From contig NZ_VRYE01000016.1 of assembly GCF_008041835.1 (NCBI RefSeq), forward strand, positions 1-46,800: 46,800 nucleotides of DNA, in the 5' to 3' direction. The position numbers and the translations under genes were made by a program. Source of the stretch: Ectopseudomonas mendocina. GTDB lineage: Bacteria > Pseudomonadota > Gammaproteobacteria > Pseudomonadales > Pseudomonadaceae. Every line of letters begins with the position of its first letter. Position 1 is the first letter of the stretch. The notes beneath the pieces are model-generated. The model had not been told where the DNA came from. It saw nothing but the letters and a program-made list of their open reading frames with translations, and ran no database searches. Positions 8,760 through 17,797 of this stretch are shown piece by piece.

Positions 8760-9845
8760 TCAGCCATGCTCCTTCTCGAACTCGGCCATGTAGGCCACCA
8801 GCGCCTCGACCGCATCCAGACCAACGGCGTTGTAGATGGAAGCACGCATGCCACCGACCGAGCGATGGCCTTTCAGGTTGAGCAGGCCGCGCTCGTCGGC
8901 ACCGGCCAGGAAAGCCTTATCCAGCTTCTCGTCGGCCAGGCGGAACGGCACGTTCATCCAGGAACGGGCGTTATGGGCGATGGGGTTGCTGTAGAAATCG
9001 CTGTCGTCGATGGCCTTGTACAGCAGATCCTTCTTGGCGCGGTTGATGCGTTCCATGGCCTCGACGCCGCCCTGCTCCTTCAGCCACTGGAAGACCAGGC
9101 CGGACAGATACCAGGAATAGGTCGCCGGGGTGTTGTACATCGAACCGTTATCGGCGGAGATCTTGTAATCGAGCATGGTCGGGCAGCTGGAACGGGCGCG
9201 ACCGAGCAGGTCTTCACGAACGATCACCACCACCAGGCCGCTGGGACCGATGTTCTTCTGCGCGCCGGCGTAGATCAGGCCGAACTGCGACACGTCGATG
9301 GGGCGCGAGAGGATGTCCGAGGACATGTCCACCACCAGCGGGGTATCACCGGTCTGCGGCACCCAGTCGAACTGCAGACCGCCAATGGTCTCGTTGCTGC
9401 AGTAGTGCACGTAAGCGGCGTTCTTCGACAGTTGCCAGTCGTTCTGCCCGGGGATGGCGAAGTAATCATGCGCCTTGGCGCTGGCAGCCACGTTGATGGC
9501 GCCATAGCGACGGGCTTCCTCGATGGCCTTCTTCGACCAGATGCCGGTTTCGACGTAATCGGCCACGCCATCTTCCGGCAACAGGTTCAACGGAATCTCG
9601 GCGAACTGCTGGCTGGCACCGCCCTGCAGGAACAGCACCTTGTAGTCATTAGGCACAGCGAGCAGATCGCGCAGATCCTGCTCAGCCTGGCTGGCGATGG
9701 CCACGTACTCGTCACTGCGATGGCTCATCTCCATCACCGAGAGGCCCTTGCCTTGCCAGTCGAGCATCTCGGCCTGGGCGCGTTGCAGTACAGCGGTCGG
9801 CAGCGCGGCCGGGCCGGCGCAGAAGTTAAAAGCTCGCTTGCTCAC
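8760..9845 (-). CDS. serC: phosphoserine aminotransferase
   Basis: This PLP enzyme makes 3-phosphoserine from 3-phosphohydroxypyruvate and also acts in pyridoxine synthesis. The 361-residue form starting at GTG (VSKRAFNFCAGPAALP) equals the usual family length. An in-frame TTG five codons upstream is less likely. Visible motifs are FCAGPAALP, LFLQGGASQQF, DMSSDI and the PLP-lysine site YAGAQKNIGPSG. It starts the serC-pheA-hisC-tyrA/aroA-cmk run and ends 1 nt before pheA. Confidence 0.96.
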   Translation of the reverse strand: MSKRAFNFCAGPAALPTAVLQRAQAEMLDWQGKGLSVMEMSHRSDEYVAIASQAEQDLRDLLAVPNDYKVLFLQGGASQQFAEIPLNLLPEDGVADYVETGIWSKKAIEEARRYGAINVAASAKAHDYFAIPGQNDWQLSKNAAYVHYCSNETIGGLQFDWVPQTGDTPLVVDMSSDILSRPIDVSQFGLIYAGAQKNIGPSGLVVVIVREDLLGRARSSCPTMLDYKISADNGSMYNTPATYSWYLSGLVFQWLKEQGGVEAMERINRAKKDLLYKAIDDSDFYSNPIAHNARSWMNVPFRLADEKLDKAFLAGADERGLLNLKGHRSVGGMRASIYNAVGLDAVEALVAYMAEFEKEHG

Positions 9846-9955
9846 GTCTGTCTCTCTCAAGATCGATGCCTACAAGGCCCAGCTACGCAAGGCCTTTGAA
9901 TATCCTGCGGCGTCATGCAGGAGCCGGAGAAGCCTGGGCCTCACCGACGTTCTAG

Positions 9956-9982
9956 CTGATCGCCCGCAAGCGGGCTCCTACA
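9956..9982 (-). repeat. single Pseudomonas REP element between gyrA and serC
   Basis: The minus strand reads GTAGGAGCCCGCTTGCGGGCG, the classic pseudomonad REP shape with a GCCCGC / GCGGGC stem. The rest of 9861-10000 shows no gene. Confidence 0.7.
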
Positions 9983-10000
9983 GTGACGACCCTCAACGCG

Positions 10001-12769
10001 TTATTCCTCGCTGCCTTCCTCGGCGTCGGCGACCGGCGCTTCGGCGCTTTCGGCGACTTCAGCGCCCTCTTCGCCTTCGACCAGTTCGTCCTCTTCCACC
10101 GGCGTCGGCTCCTGCACACGCTCCAGGCCGACCAGGGTCTCGTCCTTGGCCAACTTGATCAGGGTCACGCCCTGAGTGTTACGACCGGAGCTGGAAACTT
10201 CGTCGACACGGGTACGCACCAGGGTGCCCTGGTCGGAAATCAGCATGATTTCCTCGCCGTCCTGCACCTGGATGGCACCGACCAGCTTGCCGTTACGCTC
10301 ACTGGTGACCATGGCGATGACGCCCTGGCCGCCGCGACCGCGACGGGGGAATTTGCCCAGACTGGTACGCTTGCCGAAACCACGCTCGGAAGCGGTGAGG
10401 ATCTGCGCGCCGGACTCGGGAATCAGCATGGAGATCAGGCGCTGATCCTTGCCCAGGCGCATGCCACGCACACCGCGCGCGGTACGGCCCATGGTGCGCA
10501 CCTTGCTTTCGGCGAAGCGCAGCACCTTGCCGGCATCGGAGAACAGCATGACTTCCTTGGCACCATCGGTGATGGCGGCGGCGATCAGGGTGTCGCCCTC
10601 TTCCAGCTTCAGGGCGATCAGGCCGGCGCTGCGCGGGCGGCTGAACTGCACCAGCGGGGTTTTCTTCACGGTACCGAAGGCGGTGGCCATGAAGATGTAG
10701 GCGCCGGTCGGCTCGGCGACCAGTTCAGGGGTTTCACCCTCGACTTCTTCGACTTCCTCGGCCTCGACCACTTCAGTGGCTTCGCCTTCGCTCACCACGC
10801 CTTCGTCGTCCAGATCTTCGTCGGCACCGGCGCTCTGTTGCAGCGCTTCGAGGTCGATCTGCAGCATCGCGGTGATGCGCTCACCCTCGTCTAGCGGCAA
10901 CAGGTTGACCAGCGGACGACCACGGGCGGCACGCGAAGCCTCGGGAATCTCGAAGGTACGCAGCCAGTACACCTTGCCCTTGCTGGAGAACAGCAGCAGG
11001 GTGGCGTGGCTGTTGGCGACCAGCAGGTGCTCGACGTAGTCCTCGTCCTTCACGCCGGTGGCGGATTTGCCCTTGCCACCGCGACGCTGGGCCTCGTAGG
11101 CGGCCAGCGGCTGACTCTTGGCATAGCCACCATGGGAGATGGTGACGACACGCTCTTCCTCGGTGATCAGGTCGGCAATGGTCAGGTCCTGACGCGAGGC
11201 GACGATCTCGGTACGACGCTTGTCGCCGAACTCGGCCTTGACCTTCTCCAGCTCCTCGCGGATGACTTCCATCAGGCGCTCGGGATTGGTCAGGATGCGG
11301 ATCAGCTCACCGATCAGGCCAAGAATTTCCTGGTACTCGGCCAGCAGCTTCTCGTGCTCCAGGCCGGTCAGGCGGTGCAGACGCAATTCGAGAATGGCCT
11401 GGGCCTGCTCGGGCGACAGGAAGTACTTGCCATCGCGCAGGCCGTATTGCGGATCGAGCCCTTCCGGGCGGCAGGCGTCAGCACCGGCGCGCTCGACCAT
11501 GGCCTCCACGGCGGACGACTCCCAGGCCGTGGCGATCAGGCGCTCCTTGGCCTCAGCCGGCGTCGGCGAAGCCTTGATCAGCTCGATCACCGGATCGATG
11601 TTCGACAGTGCGACGGCCTGACCTTCGAGGATGTGGCCACGCTCACGCGCCTTGCGCAGCTCGTAGACGGTACGCCGGGTCACCACTTCACGGCGGTGAC
11701 GGACGAACACCTCAAGCATGTCCTTGAGGTTCATGATCTTCGGCTGACCATCGACCAGCGCCACGACGTTGATGCCGAACACGCTCTGCATCTGGGTCTG
11801 GGCGTACAGGTTGTTCAGCACCACGTCCGGTACTTCGCCGCGACGCAGTTCGATCACCACGCGCATACCGTCCTTGTCGGACTCGTCACGCAGCTCGGTG
11901 ATGCCTTCGATCTTCTTCTCTTTGACCAGCTCGGCGATCTTCTCGATCAGACGCGCCTTGTTCAGCTGATACGGCAGCTCGGTGATCACCAGTTGCTGGC
12001 GGTTGCCGGCCTTGTCGATGTCCTCGACCTCGACGCGGGCACGCACATAGATGCGGCCACGCCCCGTGCGGTAGGCCTCGATGATGCCGGCACGGCCGTT
12101 GATGATGCCCGCCGTGGGGAAATCCGGGCCGGGAATGTACTGCATCAGGTCATCGACGGTCAGTTCGGCGTTGTCGATCAGCGCCAGGCAACCATCGATC
12201 ACCTCGGAGAGGTTGTGCGGCGGAATGTTGGTGGCCATGCCCACGGCGATACCGCTGGAACCATTGATCAGCAGGTTCGGCACCTTGGTCGGCATGACCG
12301 CCGGAATCTGCTCGGTGCCGTCGTAGTTGGGCACCCAATCAACGGTTTCCTTGTCCAGGTCGGCCAGCAACTCATGGGCCAGCTTGGTCATGCGCACTTC
12401 GGTGTATCGCATGGCTGCGGCGTTATCGCCGTCAACCGAACCGAAGTTGCCCTGGCCGTCTACCAGCAGGTAGCGCAGGGAGAAGTCCTGCGCCATACGC
12501 ACGATGGTGTCGTACACCGCGATGTCGCCGTGCGGGTGGTATTTACCGATCACGTCACCGACCACACGGGCGGATTTCTTGTAGGGCTTGTTCCAATCGT
12601 TGCCCAGCTCGCTCATGGCGTAGAGCACACGACGGTGGACCGGCTTCAAGCCATCGCGCGCATCCGGCAGGGCACGCCCGACGATCACGCTCATCGCGTA
12701 GTCGAGGTAGGACTGTTTCAGCTCGTCTTCGATATTGACCGGGAGGATTTCTTTGGCCAGTTCGCCCAT
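10001..12769 (-). CDS. gyrA: DNA gyrase subunit A, with Ile at quinolone position 83
   Basis: The 922-residue subunit breaks and rejoins DNA in the GyrA2B2 complex. The ATG at 12769 ([20 protein letters not shown]) is the conserved start with AGG upstream; a longer frame to 12841 is not conserved-looking. The catalytic Tyr122 sits in MRYTEVR. The quinolone-resistance region reads [20 protein letters not shown], so residue 83 is Ile (ATC), where Thr is usual in pseudomonads, while Asp87 is intact. Residue 95 is Asp rather than Pro, as in Acinetobacter. The C-terminal domain contains the GyrA box QRRGGKG, beta-pinwheel repeats, an acidic insert rich in Glu/Asp and an acidic tail. Confidence 0.98.
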   Translation of the reverse strand: MGELAKEILPVNIEDELKQSYLDYAMSVIVGRALPDARDGLKPVHRRVLYAMSELGNDWNKPYKKSARVVGDVIGKYHPHGDIAVYDTIVRMAQDFSLRYLLVDGQGNFGSVDGDNAAAMRYTEVRMTKLAHELLADLDKETVDWVPNYDGTEQIPAVMPTKVPNLLINGSSGIAVGMATNIPPHNLSEVIDGCLALIDNAELTVDDLMQYIPGPDFPTAGIINGRAGIIEAYRTGRGRIYVRARVEVEDIDKAGNRQQLVITELPYQLNKARLIEKIAELVKEKKIEGITELRDESDKDGMRVVIELRRGEVPDVVLNNLYAQTQMQSVFGINVVALVDGQPKIMNLKDMLEVFVRHRREVVTRRTVYELRKARERGHILEGQAVALSNIDPVIELIKASPTPAEAKERLIATAWESSAVEAMVERAGADACRPEGLDPQYGLRDGKYFLSPEQAQAILELRLHRLTGLEHEKLLAEYQEILGLIGELIRILTNPERLMEVIREELEKVKAEFGDKRRTEIVASRQDLTIADLITEEERVVTISHGGYAKSQPLAAYEAQRRGGKGKSATGVKDEDYVEHLLVANSHATLLLFSSKGKVYWLRTFEIPEASRAARGRPLVNLLPLDEGERITAMLQIDLEALQQSAGADEDLDDEGVVSEGEATEVVEAEEVEEVEGETPELVAEPTGAYIFMATAFGTVKKTPLVQFSRPRSAGLIALKLEEGDTLIAAAITDGAKEVMLFSDAGKVLRFAESKVRTMGRTARGVRGMRLGKDQRLISMLIPESGAQILTASERGFGKRTSLGKFPRRGRGGQGVIAMVTSERNGKLVGAIQVQDGEEIMLISDQGTLVRTRVDEVSSSGRNTQGVTLIKLAKDETLVGLERVQEPTPVEEDELVEGEEGAEVAESAEAPVADAEEGSEE

Positions 12770-12841
12770 GAGAAGCCTGGTTCCTTTTTTCTGGTGAAAC
12801 TCCACGCCATTCTTCCTGAACGCCTTGGAGTTCGTCGCCAT

Positions 12842-13234
12842 GGCGTTGAGCCATTAACGACACACGACAAATCAACGAGTTACGTCACGATTCGATGCAG
12901 TGAAGGCGGCCGCAGTCAGCCCCCTTGAAAACTGCCGGAGATTACCACAAAGCGTGTCACACACCTACCCCGACACCTGATGAAGCGCCGGAGCAGGCAG
13001 CATGGCAAAAAGCGCAACGACAGAGCGCCCGAGGAGAGAAAGCCGCATCAACACGGCGGAGCCATTGCGACCCGGCTCAATCGCACAGGCACAGCGAGCG
13101 CGCGATAAGTCGTAATGGCCACACTGGGGTTGGGCGATACAGAAACGGCAAATGACAAAGACGAGCTCCCCGAGCGACCAAGCCATCTGATCGACAGCGT
13201 GATGCGGGGAGCCCTCCTTGAACGCTCAATCAGC
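12842..13234. other. intergenic region between gyrA and ibpA, no gene recognised
   Basis: This 393-bp stretch should hold the gyrA promoter (minus strand) and the end of the ibpA transcript. I found no convincing -35/-10 pair, no clear terminator and no open frame with a family-like sequence. Confidence 0.5.
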
Positions 13235-13684
13235 TCAGCTTTCCAGCGCGGGTCGCTGACTGCCGATGGGGATACGCTTGGCTTTGGCTTCTTCAGGCAC
13301 GATGCGCTGCAACTCGACATGCAGCAGACCATTGGCCAGGTTGGCACCCTTGACCTCGATATGGTCAGCCAGGCGGAAAGACAGTTTGAACGCACGCTGA
13401 GCAATCCCCTGATGCAGGTAGCTGATGTTCTCGGCGCTACGATCAGGCTTGTGACCCGCCACGGTCAGCACACCGCGCTCGACCTGCAGTTCAAGATCGT
13501 TTTCCTCGAAGCCGGCAGCCGCAACCACGATACGATAGTGGTCTTCGCCGTGCTTCTCGACGTTGTAGGGCGGGTAGGAGCTGCCGGCGTCGTTGCTACG
13601 CAGGGCAGACTCGAAAAGATCATTGAACCGGTCGAAACCGACGGACTGGCGGAACAGAGGGGCCAGGGACAATACGTTGCTCAT
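13235..13684 (-). CDS. ibpA: small heat-shock protein Hsp20 (IbpA-like)
   Basis: The 149-residue ATP-independent holdase chaperone starts MSNVLSLAPLFRQSVGFDRF. It has an alpha-crystallin domain (YPPYNVEKHGEDHYRIVVA, then LTVAGHKPD and AFKLSFRLADHIEVKGANLANGLL) and a short tail with the I-x-I-like KRIPIG motif used in oligomerisation. The ATG at 13684 has AGGAG 9 nt upstream; the longer frame extends into the leader and promoter. An RpoH-type promoter and a ROSE-like leader upstream indicate heat induction at both transcription and translation. Confidence 0.95.
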   Translation of the reverse strand: MSNVLSLAPLFRQSVGFDRFNDLFESALRSNDAGSSYPPYNVEKHGEDHYRIVVAAAGFEENDLELQVERGVLTVAGHKPDRSAENISYLHQGIAQRAFKLSFRLADHIEVKGANLANGLLHVELQRIVPEEAKAKRIPIGSQRPALES

Positions 13685-13745
13685 GAGTGTTCTCCTGAAA
13701 TCAGCAAGTGTCACGGTGCGGAACCCGACTTCGGCATCCCGCAGT
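13685..13745 (-). promoter_or_regulatory. ROSE-like RNA thermometer in the ibpA leader
   Basis: The leader ends with TTGCTGATTTCAGGAG just before the ATG. A TTGCT element able to pair across the AGGAG ribosome site is the hallmark of ROSE elements found before ibpA genes in pseudomonads. The fold was judged by eye only. Confidence 0.6.
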
Positions 13746-13750
13746 AACTG

Positions 13751-13778
13751 ATCTAGGGTCGAGCAGAAGAATTTCAAG
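13751..13778 (-). promoter_or_regulatory. RpoH (sigma-32) promoter of ibpA
   Basis: On the minus strand CTTGAAA is followed after 13 nt by CCCTAGAT, matching the sigma-32 pattern CTTGAAA-N13-15-CCCCATnT. It lies about 65-95 nt upstream of the ibpA start. Confidence 0.8.
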
Positions 13779-13935
13779 TGCTCACGCCTCATGCAACGCC
13801 GCGCCACTCACCGGCGAGCACGCACACCGCCCCACACAACACCTGAGGCTAACCGCACATTACCCTGCACGAAGATACGCAAACGGGAGGCCTATGGCCA
13901 ATGCCGATCAGATAAGCTTGCCAAAGCGGTCTTTC

Positions 13936-14008
13936 GTAGGAGCCCCGCCCCGGGGCGAAGCTTTTCAATCGCGTATCGCCCTGGTTCGCGGCGGGGCGCC
14001 GCTCCTAC
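13936..14008. repeat. single REPIN-like doublet
   Basis: GTAGGAGCCCCGCCCCGGGGC and the inverted CGGCGGGGCGCCGCTCCTAC flank a spacer of about 30 bp. It is the same family as the array at 60-605 and the copy at 37541. Confidence 0.8.
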
Positions 14009-14086
14009 CCATTGGCAGCTTCGACGCTTAACTGACAGACATTAGGCCTATGGCCTCCCGCTGCTGATTACGAGCATACCTTGTGC

Positions 14087-14914
14087 TTACTTGGCCTTGT
14101 AGATGATGCCGGGGCTGCACTGCACCATCTGGTACTTGTCGGGCAAACCGTTGAGCGCCTCGGAGGCTCCCAGAAACAGGTATCCACCCGGTTTCAACGT
14201 GGCATGAATGCGCGTGAGAATGTCCTTCTTCACCTCGGCGGAGAAGTAGATCAACACATTGCGGCAAAACACGATATCGAACTTGCCCAGGGCCGCGTAG
14301 CTATCGAGCAGGTTGAGCGGGCGAAACTCGACACGGTTCTTGATCGGCGCCTTGACTTGCCAGCGCCCCGGCCCTTTCGGATCGAAATAGCGCTGCAGAC
14401 GTTCCTGCGAAAGGCCACGCCCCATCGCCAGGCTGTCGTACTCGCCGGACTTGCAGTTGGCCAGCATCGACGGCGACAGATCGGTGGCGACGATCTGAAT
14501 ACCCGCCTTGAGCTGCCCCGGATTGCTGCGCTCGAACTCATCGATGGACATCGACAGCGAGTAAGGCTCCTGCCCCGACGAGCAGGCCGCCGACCAGATG
14601 CGCAAACGCTGGCCAGGGTAGGCCTTGATCAGCTCAGGCAGCACACGGCTCTTGAGCACTTCGAAGGGATAGGTGTCACGAAACCACAACGTCTCGTTGG
14701 TGGTCATGGCATCCACCACCTGCTCACGCAGACCGCTACGCGGCTGGCTCTGCATGCGCTGCACCAGCTCACCCAGGGTTTTGATGCCGTTCTGCTCCAT
14801 TAGCTTGTTCAGACGACTGGAGACCAGATACTGCTTGTTACTGCCAAGCAGAATACCGCAGGCTTTTTCCAGAAAAGTCCGGAACTGCTCGAAATCCACA
14901 TTACCTGAAGACAC
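14087..14914 (-). CDS. cheR: chemotaxis protein methyltransferase CheR
   Basis: CheR methylates glutamates of chemoreceptors using S-adenosylmethionine, setting adaptation in chemotaxis. The 275-residue form from GTG (VSSGNVDFEQFRTFLEK) is preferred because GAGG lies 8 nt upstream and the family starts here. An ATG seven codons earlier lacks a ribosome site. Motifs are NETLWFRDTYPFEVL, the SAM loop WSAACSSGQEPYSL, IVATDLSPSML and FDIVFCRNVLIYF. It lies directly downstream of cheV on the same strand, the order seen in other pseudomonads. Confidence 0.96.
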   Translation of the reverse strand: MSSGNVDFEQFRTFLEKACGILLGSNKQYLVSSRLNKLMEQNGIKTLGELVQRMQSQPRSGLREQVVDAMTTNETLWFRDTYPFEVLKSRVLPELIKAYPGQRLRIWSAACSSGQEPYSLSMSIDEFERSNPGQLKAGIQIVATDLSPSMLANCKSGEYDSLAMGRGLSQERLQRYFDPKGPGRWQVKAPIKNRVEFRPLNLLDSYAALGKFDIVFCRNVLIYFSAEVKKDILTRIHATLKPGGYLFLGASEALNGLPDKYQMVQCSPGIIYKAK

Positions 14915-14957
14915 TAATGCCGCCTCACCAACCATAACGTTCGCCAAAGGTTATCCC

Positions 14958-15890
14958 TCAGCCCCCATCCGATACACGAATGCGATCAACCACTCGCGCC
15001 GCCAGATCATCCGGCTTGAACTTGGCCAGGAAGTCATCGGCGCCAACCTTCTTCACCATCGCCAGGTTGAACACACCCGAGAGCGAAGTATGCAGGAGGA
15101 TGTGCAGCTTCTGCATGCGCGGATCACTGCGAATCTCGGTGGTCAACGTGTAGCCGTCCATCTCCGGCATCTCGATGTCGGAAATCAGCATCAGCAACTC
15201 TTTGTCGGGGGAACGCCCCTCATCCGCCATCTTCTTCAGATAATTGAGCGCCTCACGCCCATCGTTCAGCGCCGTGACTTCGACACCAACGGTCTGCAGG
15301 CAACGCGAAACCTGCTTACGTGCCACTGAAGAGTCATCGACGATCAGCACATGCTTGGTCACCGCCTGACTCTGCACCTCATCATCGATGACACCCGCGG
15401 AGATCACCTCGGAGGCCGGCGCGACCTCGGCGAGAATCTTCTCAACGTCGATGATCTCGACCAACTGCTGATCGAGCCGCGTGACGGCCGTCAGGTAGTG
15501 GTCACGCCCGGCACCCTTGGGTGGCGGATGGATCTCTCCCCAGTTCATGTTGACGATGCGCTCGACCGAACGCACCAAGAATCCCTGAACCTTGGTGTTG
15601 TACTCGGTGATGATCACAAAGCTGGTCTTGAGATTTTCCAGCGGCGCTCGCCCGGTGGCGATGGACAGATCAAGAATCGGGATGGTGCCACCACGAATGT
15701 TGGCCACGCCCCGCACCACCTGGCTGGACTTGGGCATGATGGTGAGATTCGGGCACTGCAGCACCTCTTTCACCTTGAATACGTTGATACCGTATAGCTG
15801 CGGGCCTTCCAGGCGAAACAGCAACAGCTCCAAGCGGTTTTGCCCCACAAGCTGCGTGCGCTGGTTAACCGAATCCATCAACCCGGCCAT
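14958..15890 (-). CDS. cheV: chemotaxis coupling protein CheV (CheW-REC fusion)
   Basis: The 310-residue adaptor couples receptors to CheA and carries its own receiver domain. Residues 15 to about 155 are CheW-like (LLLFRLEGPQLYGINVFKVKEV, VVRGVANIRG). Residues 178-300 are a response-regulator receiver, with VLIVDDSSVARKQ and the phosphoacceptor Asp238 in ISDIEMPEMDG. GGAG lies 8 nt before the ATG. It is transcribed divergently from flgA and followed by cheR. Confidence 0.96.
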   Translation of the reverse strand: MAGLMDSVNQRTQLVGQNRLELLLFRLEGPQLYGINVFKVKEVLQCPNLTIMPKSSQVVRGVANIRGGTIPILDLSIATGRAPLENLKTSFVIITEYNTKVQGFLVRSVERIVNMNWGEIHPPPKGAGRDHYLTAVTRLDQQLVEIIDVEKILAEVAPASEVISAGVIDDEVQSQAVTKHVLIVDDSSVARKQVSRCLQTVGVEVTALNDGREALNYLKKMADEGRSPDKELLMLISDIEMPEMDGYTLTTEIRSDPRMQKLHILLHTSLSGVFNLAMVKKVGADDFLAKFKPDDLAARVVDRIRVSDGG

Positions 15891-15940
15891 GCCCGGTCTC
15901 CTTCTCTTCTAGTCACGCCTACCCCGTTGAGCCTAGCAGG

Positions 15941-15956
15941 CGGCACGGGGCTTGCT
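15941..15956 (+). promoter_or_regulatory. sigma-54 (RpoN) promoter of flgA
   Basis: CGGCACGGGGCTTGCT matches the -24/-12 consensus TGGCACG-N4-TTGCW with correct GG-GC spacing. RpoN with FleQ drives early flagellar genes in Pseudomonas. The expected start point is only about 2 nt before the flgA ATG. Confidence 0.75.
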
Positions 15957-15967
15957 TTGCAATTCTC

Positions 15968-16720
15968 ATGAAACAGATAACGTCATCTTTCCGTCAGCTA
16001 CTGGCAAAGTGCCTTACTCCTTTGTCCGTTTTACTCTCTTTGCCATCACTCAGCTACAGCAATACGGCGACCTTTACCAGCACTGAACAGCTTATCGGCG
16101 CCACGGAGTCCTTTCTTGAGCAGGCGACAACAGAACATCTACAGCGCAGCGAAATTCAGGGCCGCCATGAGATTCGCGTCAACCGTCTCGACCCACGGTT
16201 ACGCCTGCCCCTGTGCGATCAGCCGCTGACCACCACGCTGGAAAGCCCTGCGCAACCACTGGGCCGCGTCACCACGCGCGTGCGTTGCGACGGCAGCGCC
16301 CCCTGGACCGTATTCGTGCCGGCTGAAGTGCGGTTGTATCGACCAGTCGTCGTACTGACCCGCCCGCTCAAGCGCATGAGCGTAGTCAAAGCCGCAGATT
16401 TGAGCCTGGTGGAACGCGATATCGGGCAACTGGGTCAGAACTTCCTGACCGACCCGACGCAGGCAATCGGCAAGAAATTGACGCGACAACTGGGCAGCGA
16501 TCAGATTCTGCTCTCGACTCACCTGCAGGTGGCGGAGGTGATTCGCCGGGGCGACCAGGTGGTGATCAGTGCCCGGGGGGCCACCGTCAATGTACGCATG
16601 CCCGGCGAAGCCCTGACGGACGGTGCTCCGGGCCAACAGATCAACGTGCGCAACTTGCGCTCGCAACGCGTGGTCAGAGCACGTGTAATCGGTCCTGGTC
16701 AGGTAGAAGTAGCGCTGTAG
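15968..16720 (+). CDS. flgA: flagellar P-ring assembly chaperone FlgA
   Basis: The 250-residue periplasmic protein assists FlgI polymerisation into the P ring. An N-terminal signal-like segment (LLAKCLTPLSVLLSLPSLSYS) is followed by a central region and a C-terminal SAF domain (RPLKRMSVVKAADLSLVERDI, QLLSTHL-like ILLSTHLQVAEVIRRGD, VRVRNL-like INVRNL). No Shine-Dalgarno precedes the ATG, and the sigma-54 promoter lies almost on top of it, so translation may be leaderless or begin at a weaker internal codon. Confidence 0.93.
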   Translation: MKQITSSFRQLLAKCLTPLSVLLSLPSLSYSNTATFTSTEQLIGATESFLEQATTEHLQRSEIQGRHEIRVNRLDPRLRLPLCDQPLTTTLESPAQPLGRVTTRVRCDGSAPWTVFVPAEVRLYRPVVVLTRPLKRMSVVKAADLSLVERDIGQLGQNFLTDPTQAIGKKLTRQLGSDQILLSTHLQVAEVIRRGDQVVISARGATVNVRMPGEALTDGAPGQQINVRNLRSQRVVRARVIGPGQVEVAL

Positions 16721-16787
16721 GCACGCTTCTTGTAGCGTGAAAGCCAGGCGATTTCCTACACTATCAACGACGCAGTGAAATTAGTCC

Positions 16788-16814
16788 TAAAGTTTTCCCG
16801 GCAGTGGCCGAAAA
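16788..16814 (+). promoter_or_regulatory. FliA (sigma-28) promoter of flgM
   Basis: TAAA-N15-GCCGAAAA matches the flagellar class consensus TAAA-N15-GCCGATAA with one change, about 40 nt upstream of the flgM start. Confidence 0.8.
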
Positions 16815-16854
16815 GCCTGGCAAGCGTCCACCATATCGTCCGAGGTTCTGCATC

Positions 16855-17190
16855 ATGGTCATCGACTTCAACCGGCTGAACAATGCCAATACGCCCGCCA
16901 ACGCAGGGCGTACCGGCGCGACTCAGGCTGGCAATCGCAATGAGTCGGCACAGCCGAAACAGGCGGCTGTCACCGGTGCCGATGAACAAACCAACGCCAA
17001 GACCGGCGAATCCGTGCAACTGAGCCGTGAGGCTCAACAGTTGCAATCGATCAGCGAGAAGCTGCGTGATCAGCCTATCGTCAACAAGGAGCGCGTGGCC
17101 CAACTGAAACAGGCCATCGCTGACGGCAGCTATCAGGTCGACAGCAAGCGCGTCGCCGAGAAACTGCTCAACTTCGAATCCCAGCGCTAG
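16855..17190 (+). CDS. flgM: anti-sigma-28 factor FlgM
   Basis: The 111-residue inhibitor holds FliA inactive until the hook is complete and FlgM is exported. It begins [10 protein letters not shown], as in other pseudomonads, with GAGG 11 nt upstream. The N-terminal half is low-complexity Ala/Asn/Gln, expected to be disordered for export. The C-terminal half ([34 protein letters not shown]) forms the sigma-binding helices. A longer frame from 16804 overlaps the promoter and is rejected. Confidence 0.95.
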   Translation: MVIDFNRLNNANTPANAGRTGATQAGNRNESAQPKQAAVTGADEQTNAKTGESVQLSREAQQLQSISEKLRDQPIVNKERVAQLKQAIADGSYQVDSKRVAEKLLNFESQR

Positions 17191-17240
17191 TCCAAGGGCT
17201 GCGCTGGGGGTGTTGGACGCCCGACCCCCAAGAGCCCGCC

Positions 17241-17708
17241 ATGCACGACACAGCCCTGCTTGACCTGTTCACTTCCGATATCGGCACTGCCGAGCAACTG
17301 CTTGAGCTGATCGATAACGAATTTCAAGCCCTCAGCGAACGCGACCTCACCCGCCTCGACAGCCTACTGAGCGAAAAACAGCCTCTGCTTGCCCTGCTGC
17401 AACAGCACGGCAGTGAGCGCAGCCGTCTTCTTCAGGATGCCGGCTTGAGCGCTGACCGCGACGGCCTGACCGCACTGGCGGGCAACTCCTCAGTCGGCGA
17501 TCAGTTGCTGGAGCGCAGCGAAGCGCTATCGACTCTGCTGCAGCGCTGCCAGGAGGGCAATTTGCGTAACGGCCGCCTGATCCGCGCCAATCAGGCTTCT
17601 GTTCGCAGCGTTCTGGGCATTCTGCGCGGCGGCGAGACTCCGGGCCTCTATGACAGTCGTGGCAGTGCCGCTAGAATCGCGCAGCAAAGACCCCTCAGCG
17701 AAGCCTGA
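17241..17708 (+). CDS. flgN: flagellar export chaperone FlgN
   Basis: The 155-residue helical protein is expected to bind the hook-filament junction proteins FlgK and FlgL and deliver them to the export gate. Its sequence is rich in Leu, Glu and Gln with heptad character (AEQLLELIDNEFQALSERDL, LQRCQEGNLRNGRLI). Identification rests on this pattern, its length and its position between flgM and the PilZ gene, the usual Pseudomonas order. Confidence 0.9.
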   Translation: MHDTALLDLFTSDIGTAEQLLELIDNEFQALSERDLTRLDSLLSEKQPLLALLQQHGSERSRLLQDAGLSADRDGLTALAGNSSVGDQLLERSEALSTLLQRCQEGNLRNGRLIRANQASVRSVLGILRGGETPGLYDSRGSAARIAQQRPLSEA

Positions 17709-17797
17709 GCCCACAATTCTAAAAAGCACGGGCATATGCAGGCACTTTGCCATTATGCTAGTGCCATTTGCAGTCATGACTCGGAGAGTTCCGGCCT

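Noticed and set aside
12568..12875. gyrA start at 12841
   Set aside because: The conserved GyrA N terminus begins at 12769 with its own ribosome site; the extra 24 residues are not family-like.
11006..12928. 640-residue open frame antisense to gyrA
   Set aside because: His/Asp/Leu-rich shadow of gyrA with no ribosome site or recognisable domain.
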